Shown here: piece after piece, positions 8,605 to 18,130 of the stretch
Layout: every line of letters starts with the position of its first letter
Numbering within the stretch: the stretch's first letter is position 1
Assembly (NCBI GenBank): GCA_934755305.1
Contig: CAKVLD010000005.1
Location: 68,509 to 132,508 of the forward strand
Origin: an uncultured Clostridium sp.
GTDB lineage: Bacteria; Bacillota; Clostridia; Clostridiales; Clostridiaceae
Direction of reading: 5' to 3'
Length of the DNA stretch: 64,000 bases
Made by a program: the position numbers and the translations under genes
The notes under the pieces: generated by a model
Databases searched by the model: none
Seen by the model: only the letters and a program-made list of their open reading frames with translations
What the model was told of the DNA's origin: nothing

Positions 8605-9510
8605 CTAAACCCCTTCCAACCCAAAGTTAGGAACATAGCTAGTATTATTAGTTCCCTCTTCTTGCACAAACCCTTTAGTAACTCCTATTGAAGCTGCATA
8701 ATCTATTAAAGAATCATAATGCTTAGGATTCAAAGTTTTATTTATTTCAGGATAATCCTTAGCTTTATGCATAGGGACATATTGATTCATTATACTTATA
8801 TATACCTTATCTTCAAATGTTTCATGTATAGTATCTATTACTTTTTTTGAGTCAAATAATAGTCCAGGAAGCATAAGGTGTCTTATAATAACTCCTTTTT
8901 GGATTTTTCCTTCAGCATCAAAAACTGGCTCACCAACTTGATTAACCATTTCTTTTAAAATAGAAATTATATTTTCTTTATAGTTTTTAACTTTAGAATA
9001 TTTTATAGCATATTTATCATTAAAATATTTAAAATCAGGAAGATAAACATCTATGTATCCCCTTAAAGACTTAATAGTTTCAAGGGTATCATATCCATTT
9101 GTATTATAAAGAATAGGTAAGGTTAGCCCTTTTGCTTTAGCTTTCTCTAAGGCCTCTTTGATTTGTGGAACATAGTGAGTTGGAGTAACAAGATTTATAT
9201 TATTAGCCCCCTTCTTTTGAAGTTCAAGAAAAATTTCACTAAGTCTATCTATAGTAATATATTTACCATTAAATTCTTGGCTTATCTCATGATTCTGACA
9301 AAACACACACCTTAAATTGCAATAAGAAAAGAAAACAGTGCCAGATCCAGTACCACAAGATATAGGAGGTTCTTCCCAAAGGTGAAGTTCAGCTCTAGCA
9401 ACTTTTAGCCTATCATCAGCAGCACATACACCTAATTGTCCTTTTAACCTGTTAACATTACATCTTCTTTCACAAAGATTACAGTTTTCTAATAAACTAT
9501 CATATTTCAA
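8605..9510 (-). CDS. Radical SAM protein, PflA-like (COG1313 type)
   Basis: This 301-residue protein resembles the PflA-like (PflX/COG1313) radical SAM group, whose substrates are mostly unknown. The [4Fe-4S] motif CxxxCxxC appears as CNLRCVFC near residue 68. An extra N-terminal Cys cluster (CNLCERRC) lies near residues 10-17. The body has the expected 'NINLVTPTHYVPQI' and 'ILYNTNGYDTLETI' strands. The start is a TTG with AGGAGGGG about 7 nt upstream. It sits 64 nt downstream of the YkvI-like gene on the same strand. A repeat element begins immediately after its stop codon. Confidence 0.85.
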   Translation of the reverse strand: MKYDSLLENCNLCERRCNVNRLKGQLGVCAADDRLKVARAELHLWEEPPISCGTGSGTVFFSYCNLRCVFCQNHEISQEFNGKYITIDRLSEIFLELQKKGANNINLVTPTHYVPQIKEALEKAKAKGLTLPILYNTNGYDTLETIKSLRGYIDVYLPDFKYFNDKYAIKYSKVKNYKENIISILKEMVNQVGEPVFDAEGKIQKGVIIRHLMLPGLLFDSKKVIDTIHETFEDKVYISIMNQYVPMHKAKDYPEINKTLNPKHYDSLIDYAASIGVTKGFVQEEGTNNTSYVPNFGLEGV

Positions 9511-9574
9511 AAAAACCCCTCCTATAATTAGTACTTACTAAATTATAAAACTAACAAGAAGGGAAAACAATAAG

Positions 9575-10636
9575 CTACTTAGTCATTTCATTTTTATGTT
9601 TAAAGTAAAAAATAATACATTGGCTAATAAATATTAAACTTAAAACTCCAAAAGCAGGATAAAGGGTTGATATTAAATTGGTAAATCCTATTTGAGATAT
9701 AGGAAGTGCTATAGCTAGTACTAAAAATATTCCTTTTTTAAATTCAATATTAAAGCTTTGTTCAAGAGTTTTACTTATAGAATATACATCTGAGACTTCT
9801 GTAGAAAACATTTCTAAAAGTATAATCATCAAAAGCAAGGCTTGTATAATGCTACCAAACCTTTGAGATACAAATAATAGAGGTATTTCATACTCATATA
9901 TATAAGGCTGATTAATTGTTAGCATAAGATTAATCATAGAGCAAAGAATAGTTAAACCTAAAGCACCAAAAAAAACACCTATTATCATAGTTTTTGATTT
10001 TTTCATGCTATTACTTAAAGGTACTAATACTCCAGAAGAACATAGAGTGTTATAACCAGCGTAAAGTATAGTTGAAACTATAAGTCCATCCTTTCTAGGT
10101 TCAAAGCTAGTTACATTTTGAAAAGTAATCATATCTGAACAAAATAGAAAATATAGAACAGTTATTGTGGTTATAGTTATCAATAAAGAGGGAACTATAA
10201 AACAGTTAACTTCTATTAGTCCATCAGTCCCTCTAAGTAAGAAAAATGAGGCTAATAAAAGCATAATAATAGATCCTATGATTTTAGGAATATCAAAAAA
10301 TTGATTAATTAAAGCTCCACTTCCAGCTAATATGATGGAGGCACTTGATATTAAATAAAGAGTAGTTATAACTCCTGTAAGTTTTCCAAAAATATTAGGG
10401 CTTATAACCTTCATAACTTCACTATAAGAATCTAATTCATAATTAACACTTATTTTAGAAATAATAGTTCCCATAAGTACATAAAATGCGCCACATAAAA
10501 TTATGCCAAAGAAGCTTTTTGCACCAAAGGAAGTAAAAAATTCAGTAATTTCTTTACCAGAAGCGAGTCCTGCTCCTACTATCGTACCTATAAAAACTAC
10601 AGCTATTTGAAATATTTTTATAAGCTCTTTTTTCAT
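9575..10636 (-). CDS. YkvI-like integral membrane transporter
   Basis: This 353-residue protein has about ten hydrophobic helices and begins 'MKKELIKIFQIAVVFIGTIV', followed by 'GAGLASGKEITEFF'. That pattern is typical of the YkvI family (COG3949), a branch of the amino-acid/sodium symporter superfamily with no proven substrate. I chose the ATG at 10636 over an in-frame ATG 30 nt upstream because GAAAGGAG sits at the right distance before it. It is probably transcribed with the radical SAM gene downstream. It is divergent from the lipoprotein gene at 10770, and the ~130-nt gap between them should hold both promoters. Confidence 0.85.
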   Translation of the reverse strand: MKKELIKIFQIAVVFIGTIVGAGLASGKEITEFFTSFGAKSFFGIILCGAFYVLMGTIISKISVNYELDSYSEVMKVISPNIFGKLTGVITTLYLISSASIILAGSGALINQFFDIPKIIGSIIMLLLASFFLLRGTDGLIEVNCFIVPSLLITITTITVLYFLFCSDMITFQNVTSFEPRKDGLIVSTILYAGYNTLCSSGVLVPLSNSMKKSKTMIIGVFFGALGLTILCSMINLMLTINQPYIYEYEIPLLFVSQRFGSIIQALLLMIILLEMFSTEVSDVYSISKTLEQSFNIEFKKGIFLVLAIALPISQIGFTNLISTLYPAFGVLSLIFISQCIIFYFKHKNEMTK

Positions 10637-10769
10637 TGACTTTCTCCTTTCAAAAGTGATTTTCATAATAAATATATTAATGAAGTATACCTAATTATTC
10701 TGATTTAAAGGTATAAGGAAAAATTTCTTAGGAAAACTAAATTTGAAAGGTAAGAAGGGAGTTTTTTTG

Positions 10770-11840
10770 ATGAAAAGGTTAGTATTAGCTATAATAAGCT
10801 GTTTGTTTATTTTTAATATAGTAAGTTGTGATGTTATTAAAAGTAAGGATCCTACAAATTTATTTAATATAGAAGATGCAAAATCTTTAGCAGGAGATTA
10901 TATGAAGAGTCTATCTAAAGGTGATATAGAGTCAGCTAATGGATATAGTAGTGATAAATTTATATTAGAAAGTGAGGCTAAAAAATTAACTGACAATAAA
11001 ATATTATCCTTTAAGGTGGATGAAGTTATTGAAGGGGCAAACTTTGCTTATATAAAATACTTAGTTGTAAGAAGTAGAGATGATTCAATAAAAACTAGCT
11101 TAGATAATATTGAACTTAAAGTTGTTAAAGATGGAGATAAGTATACTGTAAGTGATGTAAATACTAAAGGTTTAAAAGAAGTATATGAAGAAGGAACTAA
11201 TTTAAGAGTTATAAATGAAGAAACAGGCAAAAGTAATTTATTTTTGAGAAAGAAGGATTTGCCACAAGAGGTATATCCTAAATCTAGAGATCAAGCCATA
11301 CTTTCAAAAGAATCAGTCCCAAATATGAATTTTAAAAAGGTTAATATAGGATTTAAAGGGGTAAGTGTTGCTATTGCAATACAAAATGAAAGTGATATTT
11401 TTATAGCAATGGCTCAAATAGATGAATCTGATGATTCAAGTTCTTCTAAAGAGAATGATGAAGAATATATAGCAATAGGGGAAAACTTAGATAATGCATT
11501 AGAAAAACCTATGGCAAAAAATATAGCAGGGTATGATTTATTAAAAAATGTTCAAATACAAAAATTATTATTCACAGATGATGATGGTAATTTAATAGTT
11601 CAATTAGCTAATGGAGAAGGTGTGTCTTTTATAAGAATATATAAAAATCCTACTGGGGAATTATTAACTCTTGATTTAGAAAAAGTTTTTCCAAAGGATA
11701 AATATTCATTAGAGGTTGACAAGATAACTAGTGAAGGATTATATATAAGATCAAAACCTATTTCAGATGTTAATGAAAGTGAAGGTGTATTTGTGGTTGA
11801 TTGTAAAAATCTTAAAATAACAAAAGATAAAGAATCTTAG
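10770..11840 (+). CDS. Putative lipoprotein of unknown function
   Basis: 356 residues. The N-terminus 'MKRLVLAIISCLFIFNIVSC' is a lipoprotein signal peptide with Cys as the likely lipidated residue. The mature part begins with a helix-rich segment (ESANGYSSDKFILES) typical of small NTF2/DUF4878-like folds (inference). It continues into a second beta-rich domain with an acidic, Ser-rich loop (DESDDSSSSKENDEE). The ATG at 10770 is preferred over an in-frame start at 10743 because AAGGGAG precedes it and the signal peptide begins cleanly there. I recognise no catalytic motif. Likely anchored outside the membrane. Confidence 0.75.
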   Translation: MKRLVLAIISCLFIFNIVSCDVIKSKDPTNLFNIEDAKSLAGDYMKSLSKGDIESANGYSSDKFILESEAKKLTDNKILSFKVDEVIEGANFAYIKYLVVRSRDDSIKTSLDNIELKVVKDGDKYTVSDVNTKGLKEVYEEGTNLRVINEETGKSNLFLRKKDLPQEVYPKSRDQAILSKESVPNMNFKKVNIGFKGVSVAIAIQNESDIFIAMAQIDESDDSSSSKENDEEYIAIGENLDNALEKPMAKNIAGYDLLKNVQIQKLLFTDDDGNLIVQLANGEGVSFIRIYKNPTGELLTLDLEKVFPKDKYSLEVDKITSEGLYIRSKPISDVNESEGVFVVDCKNLKITKDKES

Positions 11841-11905
11841 TAATTTCAAATTTATTCTGTTATTATAGATATGATATTTTAATTAACAGAAGGGGTGTTA
11901 AGGAA

Positions 11906-12832
11906 ATGCAAAAAGATTGGAATGGAAAGAGATTTCATAACTTGAATTATTTCTTAAGAAATAAATTTGGAGAAAAGGTATTTAAGATATCGTTAGATGG
12001 TGGATTTTCTTGCCCTAATAGAGATGGCACTATAAGTAAAGGTGGATGTTTATTTTGTAGTGAAAGAGGTTCTGGAGATTTTGCTGGTGATAGAGATTTT
12101 TCTATTAGCAGACAATTTAATGATATAAAAACAATGATGTCAAAGAAGTGGAAAAATGGAAAATACATAGCATATTTTCAAGCTTACACTAATACATATG
12201 CTCCTATAGATGTACTTAAGCAAAAGTATGAAGAAGCTTTAAAGCAAGAAGGTGTAGTAGCTTTAGCTATAGCTACTAGACCAGATTGTTTAGGAGATGA
12301 AGTTTTAGATTTATTAGAAGAGATAAATAAAAAGTTTTATGTATGGGTTGAGTTAGGACTTCAAACTTGTAATGATGAAACTGCAAGAAAAATTAATAGA
12401 GGGTATAAATTAGAAGTATTTGAAGATGCTATAAAACGTCTTAAAGAAAGAAATATAGATTTTGTTGTTCACAGTATATTTGGTCTTCCAGGAGAAACTA
12501 AAGAAGATATGTTAAAAACAGTAGAGTATATAGCTCATTCAGGGGCTCAAGGAGTTAAGTTCCACTTACTTCACTTAATGAAGGGGACACCTTTAGTTAA
12601 GTTATATGAAAGAGGAGAACTTGAATTTTTAGAGCAAGAAGATTATATAGATTTATTATGTAAATCAGTAGAAATGCTGCCACAAGAGATGGTTATACAT
12701 AGGCTAACAGGAGATGCACCAAGAGATTTACTTATAGGGCCTATGTGGAGTCTAAAGAAGTGGGAAATATTAAACGCTATAGATAGAACTATGGAAGAAA
12801 ATGATGTTTATCAAGGAAAAAAGTTTAAATAG
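11906..12832 (+). CDS. Radical SAM protein, TIGR01212/YhcC family
   Basis: 308 residues. The Cys motif is the spaced form 'CPNRDGTISKGGCLFC' near residue 32, which marks the TIGR01212 (YhcC) family and not the usual CxxxCxxC. 'YIAYFQAYTNTYAPIDVLKQ', 'ALAIATRPDCLGDEVLDLL' and 'WVELGLQTCNDETARKINRG' are also family signatures. The family is widespread and its reaction is still not settled; a tRNA or other RNA modification role has been suggested. A good RBS (AAGGGG, AAGG) precedes the ATG. The ComB-like gene follows with almost no gap, suggesting co-transcription. Confidence 0.88.
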   Translation: MQKDWNGKRFHNLNYFLRNKFGEKVFKISLDGGFSCPNRDGTISKGGCLFCSERGSGDFAGDRDFSISRQFNDIKTMMSKKWKNGKYIAYFQAYTNTYAPIDVLKQKYEEALKQEGVVALAIATRPDCLGDEVLDLLEEINKKFYVWVELGLQTCNDETARKINRGYKLEVFEDAIKRLKERNIDFVVHSIFGLPGETKEDMLKTVEYIAHSGAQGVKFHLLHLMKGTPLVKLYERGELEFLEQEDYIDLLCKSVEMLPQEMVIHRLTGDAPRDLLIGPMWSLKKWEILNAIDRTMEENDVYQGKKFK

Positions 12833-12841
12833 GTGATATAT

Positions 12842-13558
12842 ATGAAGGTCGATGTTATTATTTCAGCAGATTACATAAGAGAAGATATTATTAAGGACAA
12901 AAATGTAATAGTTATTGATATTTTAAGAGCTACATCAGTGATTACTACTGCTATAATGAATGGATGCAAAGAAGTTATACCTACTTTAACTATAGAAGAA
13001 GCTTTTGAGAATAAGAAAAGATTAGGGGATAATTGCATTTTAGGTGGAGAAAGAAAAGCTATTAAAGTCGAAGGTTTTGATTTTTCTAATTCACCTTTAG
13101 AGTATAGTAAAGATAAGGTTCAAGGAAAAACTATAGTTTTAAGTACAACTAATGGAACTAGGACTTTAACTAGTTGTTTAGCTGCTAGTAGTATATATGT
13201 AGGGTGTGCACTTAATGCAGGAGCTGTAGCTAAAAAGGTAGTAGAAGAAAATAAGGATCTTGTTATAGTTAATTCAGGGACAAATGGTCAATTTTCAATG
13301 GATGATTATATATGTACAGGCCTTATATTAAAAGAAATGATGAATTTAACAAGTAAGTTGGATTTAACAGACATAGCAAAGGCTGCCTTTAAAGCTTATG
13401 AACAAACACCAGAAATAATTGAATATATAAAAGATGCTAGACATTATAATGTTATGAAAAACTTAAACTTACAAGAAGACATAAAATACTGCACTCAAAA
13501 AAATATAACAAATATAGTACCTATGTATAAAAGTGGTCATATTATAGGAATAAGTTAG
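12842..13558 (+). CDS. comB: ComB-like 2-phosphosulfolactate phosphatase
   Basis: 238 residues. ComB hydrolyses 2-phosphosulfolactate in coenzyme M synthesis in methanogens. Bacterial homologues occur in organisms that do not make coenzyme M. Visible family motifs are 'VIDILRATSVITTAIMNGC', 'LGGERKAIKVEGFDFSNSP', 'VLSTTNGTRTL' and 'GTNGQFSMDDYICTG'. I prefer the ATG at 12842, with AGGTGA 5 nt upstream, over the GTG at 12833 that abuts the previous stop. The true substrate here is open, since no other coenzyme M genes are nearby. Confidence 0.85.
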   Translation: MKVDVIISADYIREDIIKDKNVIVIDILRATSVITTAIMNGCKEVIPTLTIEEAFENKKRLGDNCILGGERKAIKVEGFDFSNSPLEYSKDKVQGKTIVLSTTNGTRTLTSCLAASSIYVGCALNAGAVAKKVVEENKDLVIVNSGTNGQFSMDDYICTGLILKEMMNLTSKLDLTDIAKAAFKAYEQTPEIIEYIKDARHYNVMKNLNLQEDIKYCTQKNITNIVPMYKSGHIIGIS

Positions 13559-13606
13559 GCTTTTATAAAGTATTAATTACTAATGGTATTAAGAGGGGAA
13601 TAAACT

Positions 13607-14203
13607 ATGCTCAGATGCAAGTATCCAAAAGTAGTAAAAAGAAGAGGAATTAACTTACTTGAGGATGAAAAAGGCGAAAGATGTTACAAAATTACTTTTA
13701 AGTTAGGAACAATAGGAAGTAAGGTGCTAGTAATATCTAGAGCTCCTAAAAAAGTTGAAGAAAATAGTTGTGACTGTATGTACAAGAGAATAATTAAATT
13801 CTTAGAAATAAATAAAGATGAAATAGGAGAAGTACAAGAACTAACAATAGTTAATCTATTTACTTTATATGAATATTCTAAAGAAGATTTATATGAAAAA
13901 TGTCTATCAGAAGGTAGAAGATATATAGAAGGTAATGATGAATGTTTTTATAATGATGAAATAATAGCAGAAGAAATTCATAATGCTGATTATATATTAG
14001 CTGCATGGGGAAATCCGTTAGAATCTTTAGAGGAAATCTATGTAGAAAGAGTGGAGCTTGTACTAAAATCCTTAAGACATGAAATCTTTAATTCTTCTAC
14101 TAAAAAACATGTTGTAAGAGTTGGGGAAGCAAGTAAGAAAGGATATCCTAAACATTCTTTGGCCTGGCCTTATAATGATGAAATGAAAAATTTGTTTGAA
14201 TAA
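13607..14203 (+). CDS. DUF1643-like protein
   Basis: 198 residues, cytoplasmic. The order of motifs fits the DUF1643 family of unknown function: a beta-strand 'KVLVISRAPKKVEENSCDC', then 'MYKRIIKFLE', 'LTIVNLFTLYEYS', and 'ADYILAAWGN'. The usual 'NPS.A...D.T' motif is replaced here by 'RAPKKVEENSCD', so it is a diverged member or only a relative. GAGGGG precedes the ATG. It follows comB by 48 nt and ends at a strong terminator. Confidence 0.65.
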   Translation: MLRCKYPKVVKRRGINLLEDEKGERCYKITFKLGTIGSKVLVISRAPKKVEENSCDCMYKRIIKFLEINKDEIGEVQELTIVNLFTLYEYSKEDLYEKCLSEGRRYIEGNDECFYNDEIIAEEIHNADYILAAWGNPLESLEEIYVERVELVLKSLRHEIFNSSTKKHVVRVGEASKKGYPKHSLAWPYNDEMKNLFE

Positions 14204-14267
14204 AAGAAATAGGGCAATATCAAAACTTAAGTAATTTAAAGATTTGATATAACCCTATTTTTCTTTT
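14202..14267 (+). terminator. Terminator after DUF1643-like gene
   Basis: AAAAGAAATAGGG with ATATCAAA pairs with TTTGATAT and CCCTATTTTTCTTTT. Confidence 0.8.
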
Positions 14268-14358
14268 AGAACCTTTTGAATGGCTAAAAAAAGTGACTTC
14301 AGTTAAGATTAAATATACTAAAAATGCTTTTATAAAATTAAGATGTAATTTAGTTAAG

Positions 14359-14385
14359 AAAAGCGTGGCGAAGCCACTTTTTTAT
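14359..14385. terminator. Bidirectional terminator
   Basis: GTGGC (14365-14369) pairs with GCCAC (14373-14377). A T-run follows on the plus strand and a TTTTCTT-type run on the minus strand, so it can also end the minus-strand gene that stops at 14391. Confidence 0.7.
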
Positions 14386-14390
14386 ATATG

Positions 14391-15311
14391 TTACATACCT
14401 AAATGAGTTAAGTCTTCCGATGTTAATTCATTACTTATAGAATCTAATCTTGTATGATATTTGTTAGTTAAATAATTAATGCTATTTGATAAATTGATTT
14501 TTTTATATGCATTATTGTTCATGTTAATATAAATTAAATTAGTATTATCTATTAGCTCTAGCACATGCTCAAATGTTGGTTCTGAAAATTTTAATCTATA
14601 TAGAACATGGTTTTCATCAGCATAATCTAATATATCATTATCATTTATATATAAGTCATCTTGTATTTTAGTTTTTGCTTGAAAATGAATATCCCCACAT
14701 AGTACAACTCCAGATTCTTCATAGAATAAAGTTATTAATACGCCATTTCTTTTAAATAAAGCTCTTGTTATGTTACAAACACCAGTATTATTTTTTTCAA
14801 TTAGCATTATTTTAAAATGAGCATTTGTTAATTTATTATAGAATAAAGTTATTTGATTATCTTCAGTTGAAGAACCTAGTAACATATCAAAAAGCTTTGG
14901 ATCAAAATTCATAATCCTATCTATTTTTATGCTACTTAAATTTTCATTTGAAGTGTACTTTTTTAAATCTCTCATAGATAAGAAAATTAGTTTATCTAGA
15001 TGAATTAATTCGTATAAAGTTAAATTCCATTTTAAAATCATGCTATTAGTAGAAATAATATTAAGTACATGCTCTAAAAGATCATCAAAGGAAGTTAATG
15101 TGTTTAAATCATAAGTGTAGGACACAAACTCATGATTTACGTCAAAGTACATCATGGTAGCTTTTATATCTTCAGTAGAAAGATCTATAGTTAGAACTAA
15201 TCCATCCTTATAGAAAATATGATATTCATCCTTTTCATAAGAAGCACTTGAAAGCTCAAAGCCTTCACTTTGTAGTGTTGAATATATTAAGTCCATTTTT
15301 TCACTTATCAT
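14391..15311 (-). CDS. Hypothetical cytoplasmic protein
   Basis: 306 residues, acidic, with no signal peptide or membrane segment. I do not recognise a domain. It looks like three repeated alpha/beta units: strands such as 'YHIFYKDGLVLTIDL', 'QITLFYNKLTNAHFKIMLIE' and 'HVLYRLKFSEPTFEHVLELI' recur at intervals of roughly 100-120 residues. AGGGGGA precedes the ATG. It is flanked by terminators on both sides, so it appears to be a single-gene transcript. Confidence 0.7.
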   Translation of the reverse strand: MISEKMDLIYSTLQSEGFELSSASYEKDEYHIFYKDGLVLTIDLSTEDIKATMMYFDVNHEFVSYTYDLNTLTSFDDLLEHVLNIISTNSMILKWNLTLYELIHLDKLIFLSMRDLKKYTSNENLSSIKIDRIMNFDPKLFDMLLGSSTEDNQITLFYNKLTNAHFKIMLIEKNNTGVCNITRALFKRNGVLITLFYEESGVVLCGDIHFQAKTKIQDDLYINDNDILDYADENHVLYRLKFSEPTFEHVLELIDNTNLIYINMNNNAYKKINLSNSINYLTNKYHTRLDSISNELTSEDLTHLGM

Positions 15312-15384
15312 AATAAGTCCCCCTTTGGGTAAAAATTGTATGTATTTATATTATATCTACATTTGAAGGAAATATTCCAAGGTA

Positions 15385-15426
15385 TAAAAATAAAAAAGGG
15401 GTTGTATTTGTTAGTACAACCTCTTA
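15385..15426 (-). terminator. Terminator of the rlmI-like gene (minus strand)
   Basis: Plus-strand AAGGGGTTGTA (15396-15406) is complementary to TACAACCTCTT (15415-15425). Read on the minus strand the stem is followed by a T-run (15395-15385). Confidence 0.75.
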
Positions 15427-15437
15427 TGAATAATTTA

Positions 15438-16613
15438 TTAGACTACCTGGAATACAAAGAATTTAAGATAATAACTTTCATCAGAATTCCAAAGTATTGG
15501 ATGATCAGCAGATTGAGTTCTAAATTCCACTTGTCTTAAAATTCTATGAGCATCGTGAGCAGCTTCATGAATAGTAGCCTTTAATAAATCTTCGCTCATA
15601 TAATGTGAACAAGAACAAGTTATAAAGTATCCACCTGGTTTAACCATTTTTAATCCTCTAAGATTAATTTCTTTGTACCCTCTTTTTGCTCCATTAATGG
15701 TATTTCTTGATTTAGTGAAAGCAGGAGGATCTAATATAACAACATCAAATTCTCTTCCTTCCTTTGACCAAGCATGCAATACATCAAAAGCATTATGACA
15801 TTCAAATTTTACTGTATCTTGTAAATTATTAAGCTTAGCGTTTCTAGTAGCACAATCAACAGCATGTTGTGATACATCTATACCTAGTACAGACTTAGCT
15901 CCTGCAATTCCTGCATTTAATGCAAAAGAACCTGTATGAGTAAAGCAGTCTAAAACATCTCTACCTTTACATATTCTATGAATAGCAGCTCTGTTTTCTT
16001 TTTGATCTAAGAAGAAACCAGTTTTTTGACCATTTTCTAAATCAACAATATATTTAACTCCATTTTCTATAATTTCAACATCAGTATCAAATTCTTCAGT
16101 TAAGAAACCTTTCTTTTGTTCAAGACCTTCAATTTCTCTAGTAGCTAAATCACTTCTTTCATATACACCTTTAGCTCCATATTCATTAACAAGAAGGTCA
16201 ACTATTATGTCTCTATATCTATCCATACCTAAAGTAGAAATTTGAATAACATAATAATCTTCAAATTTATCTATAGTTAGTCCTGGAAGTAAATCTGCTT
16301 CACCAAAGATAAATCTACAAGAAGAAGTATCAATAACAGTTTTTCTATATTCCCAAGCTGCTTTAAATCTTCTTTTAAAGAATTCTCTATCAATTTCTTC
16401 GTCTTTATCTCTAGTCATAATTCTAATAGTTATTTTACTTCTATCATTTATATAACCTTTTCCTATGAAATAGTTTTTATGATTATAAACTTCAACTATA
16501 TCTCCATTTTCATAGTCACCATCATATTCATTAATTTCGTCAATATATATCCAAGGGCGTCCGCCTTCAGCTTTTTTATTTTTGCCTTTATGTAAATAAA
16601 ATTTACTTGTCAT
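15438..16613 (-). CDS. rlmI: RlmI-like class I SAM-dependent rRNA methyltransferase
   Basis: 391 residues. An N-terminal PUA domain ('RPWIYIDEINEYDGDYENGD') is followed by an EEHEE-type linker and a Rossmann methyltransferase with 'DVLDCFTHTGSFALNAGIAG' and 'SVLGIDVS'. The catalytic region has 'VILDPPAFTKSR' and 'GGYFITCSCSHYM', the Cys-containing motif of 23S rRNA m5C methyltransferases. By family it methylates a cytosine such as C1962 of 23S rRNA; the exact site is inferred. The ATG at 16613 has GAAAGGAG at proper spacing; an in-frame ATG 24 nt upstream does not. Confidence 0.88.
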   Translation of the reverse strand: MTSKFYLHKGKNKKAEGGRPWIYIDEINEYDGDYENGDIVEVYNHKNYFIGKGYINDRSKITIRIMTRDKDEEIDREFFKRRFKAAWEYRKTVIDTSSCRFIFGEADLLPGLTIDKFEDYYVIQISTLGMDRYRDIIVDLLVNEYGAKGVYERSDLATREIEGLEQKKGFLTEEFDTDVEIIENGVKYIVDLENGQKTGFFLDQKENRAAIHRICKGRDVLDCFTHTGSFALNAGIAGAKSVLGIDVSQHAVDCATRNAKLNNLQDTVKFECHNAFDVLHAWSKEGREFDVVILDPPAFTKSRNTINGAKRGYKEINLRGLKMVKPGGYFITCSCSHYMSEDLLKATIHEAAHDAHRILRQVEFRTQSADHPILWNSDESYYLKFFVFQVV

Positions 16614-16749
16614 AAAAAAACTCCTTTCAAAGAACATTCTTCTAATGATTATATCAGTATTAAATAGATAATTATAGGAGTAAAATTAATTTTGTTAAGC
16701 AACTGTATGGATTAATTTGTAATAATCAGAAAAATCAAGGGAAAAACTA

Positions 16750-16777
16750 TTGAAAATCTCTCGAAACTTGATAGAAT
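16750..16777 (+). promoter_or_regulatory. Probable promoter of lysC
   Basis: TTGAAA (16750-16755), a 16-nt spacer, TAGAAT (16772-16777). The 200-nt leader of lysC shows no lysine riboswitch core, unlike the transporter at 34.7 kb. Confidence 0.5.
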
Positions 16778-16816
16778 AAATTTTATAAATATTATTAAAA
16801 ATGGGGGCAAATAAAA

Positions 16817-18130
16817 ATGAATACAATAATAACAAAATTTGGAGGAAGTTCTTTAGCGGATGCTAATCAGTTTAAGAAGGTAAAGGATATAATTTTTTCA
16901 AATAAAGCTAGAAAATATGTAGTACCATCAGCACCAGGAAAGAGAAATAGTAAAGATACTAAGATTACTGATTTACTATATCTGTGTCATGCTCATGTTG
17001 AGACTGGTATATCTTTAGATGATGTATTTAAGCATGTAGAAGCTAGATACACTGAAATAGTTAAAGATTTGGGGCTAGAATTTAATATTTCAAAACATCT
17101 AGCAAATGTAAAGAAAGACTTAGAAGAAGGAGCTTCAAAAGATTATGCAGCTAGTAGAGGAGAATATTTAAATGGGTTAATACTAGCTAATTATTTAGGA
17201 TTTGAATTTGTAGATGCTAAGGATGTAATAGTTTTTAATGAAGATGGTTCCTTAGAGTTAGAAGAAACTAAAAAATCTTTAAAAGAAAAGTTAAGTAATG
17301 TAGAAAATGCTGTAATTCCTGGATTTTATGGTGCAGATAAAGATGGAAACATAGTTACTTTTTCAAGAGGTGGTTCAGACGTTACTGGAGCATTAGTAGC
17401 TGCAAGCATAGATGCTGATTTATATGAAAATTGGACAGATGTATCAGGATTTTTAATGGCGGATCCAAGAATAGTAGAAAATCCAAAATCAATAAGTACT
17501 ATAACATATAAAGAATTAAGAGAATTATCTTATATGGGAGCATCAGTACTTCATGAAGATGCAATATTCCCAGTTAGAGAATCAGGTATTCCAATAAATA
17601 TTAAGAATACAAATAAACCTGAAGATAAAGGTACATTTATAGTACAAGATTCAGAAGTTAAGGAATGTAAAACTATAACTGGAATAGCAGGAAAAAAAGA
17701 TTTTACTGTTATATCAATAGAAAAAGCTATGATGAATTCTGAGCTTGGTTTCTGTAGAAAAATTCTTGGTATATTAGAAATGAATAGCATATCATTTGAA
17801 AATATGCCTTCAGGAATAGATACAGTATGTGTAGTTATTTCTGATAGTGAATTAAAGAATAAAACTAAAAAGGTAGTTGAAGAAATTAAGAGAACTTGTA
17901 ATCCTGATTCAATAGTAGTTCATCCTAATATGGCTTTAATAGCTACTGTTGGTAAGGGAATGGCTAAGAATAAAGGTGTTGCAGCTAAGGTATTTGATGC
18001 TTTATCTAAGGCTGATGTAAATATTAGAATGATAGACCAAGGATCATCTGAGATGAATATCCTTGTTGGAATAGAAAATGATAACTTTGAAACTGCTATA
18101 AAAGCAATTTATGATAAGTTTAATGCTTAG
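16817..18130 (+). CDS. lysC: Aspartate kinase
   Basis: 437 residues. It phosphorylates aspartate, the first step to lysine, methionine, threonine and diaminopimelate. The kinase domain has 'TKFGGSSLADANQFKKVKDI', 'ASRGEYLNGLILA', 'FYGADKDGNIVTFSRGGSD' and 'NWTDVSGFLMADPRIV'. Two C-terminal ACT domains (about 295-437, including 'FCRKILGILEMNSISFENMP' and 'DALSKADVNIRMIDQGSSEM') are the usual allosteric sites. GGGGGC precedes the ATG. The stop TAG is directly followed by the head of hairpin repeat A. Confidence 0.93.
   Translation: MNTIITKFGGSSLADANQFKKVKDIIFSNKARKYVVPSAPGKRNSKDTKITDLLYLCHAHVETGISLDDVFKHVEARYTEIVKDLGLEFNISKHLANVKKDLEEGASKDYAASRGEYLNGLILANYLGFEFVDAKDVIVFNEDGSLELEETKKSLKEKLSNVENAVIPGFYGADKDGNIVTFSRGGSDVTGALVAASIDADLYENWTDVSGFLMADPRIVENPKSISTITYKELRELSYMGASVLHEDAIFPVRESGIPINIKNTNKPEDKGTFIVQDSEVKECKTITGIAGKKDFTVISIEKAMMNSELGFCRKILGILEMNSISFENMPSGIDTVCVVISDSELKNKTKKVVEEIKRTCNPDSIVVHPNMALIATVGKGMAKNKGVAAKVFDALSKADVNIRMIDQGSSEMNILVGIENDNFETAIKAIYDKFNA

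Noticed and set aside
15336..15539. 67-codon plus-strand frame
   Set aside because: It overlaps a terminator and the end of the rlmI-like gene, and has no RBS.
16614..16816. Possible lysine riboswitch upstream of lysC
   Set aside because: None of the L-box conserved segments are present; only a short stem ATCAAG/CTTGAT and a promoter-like site.
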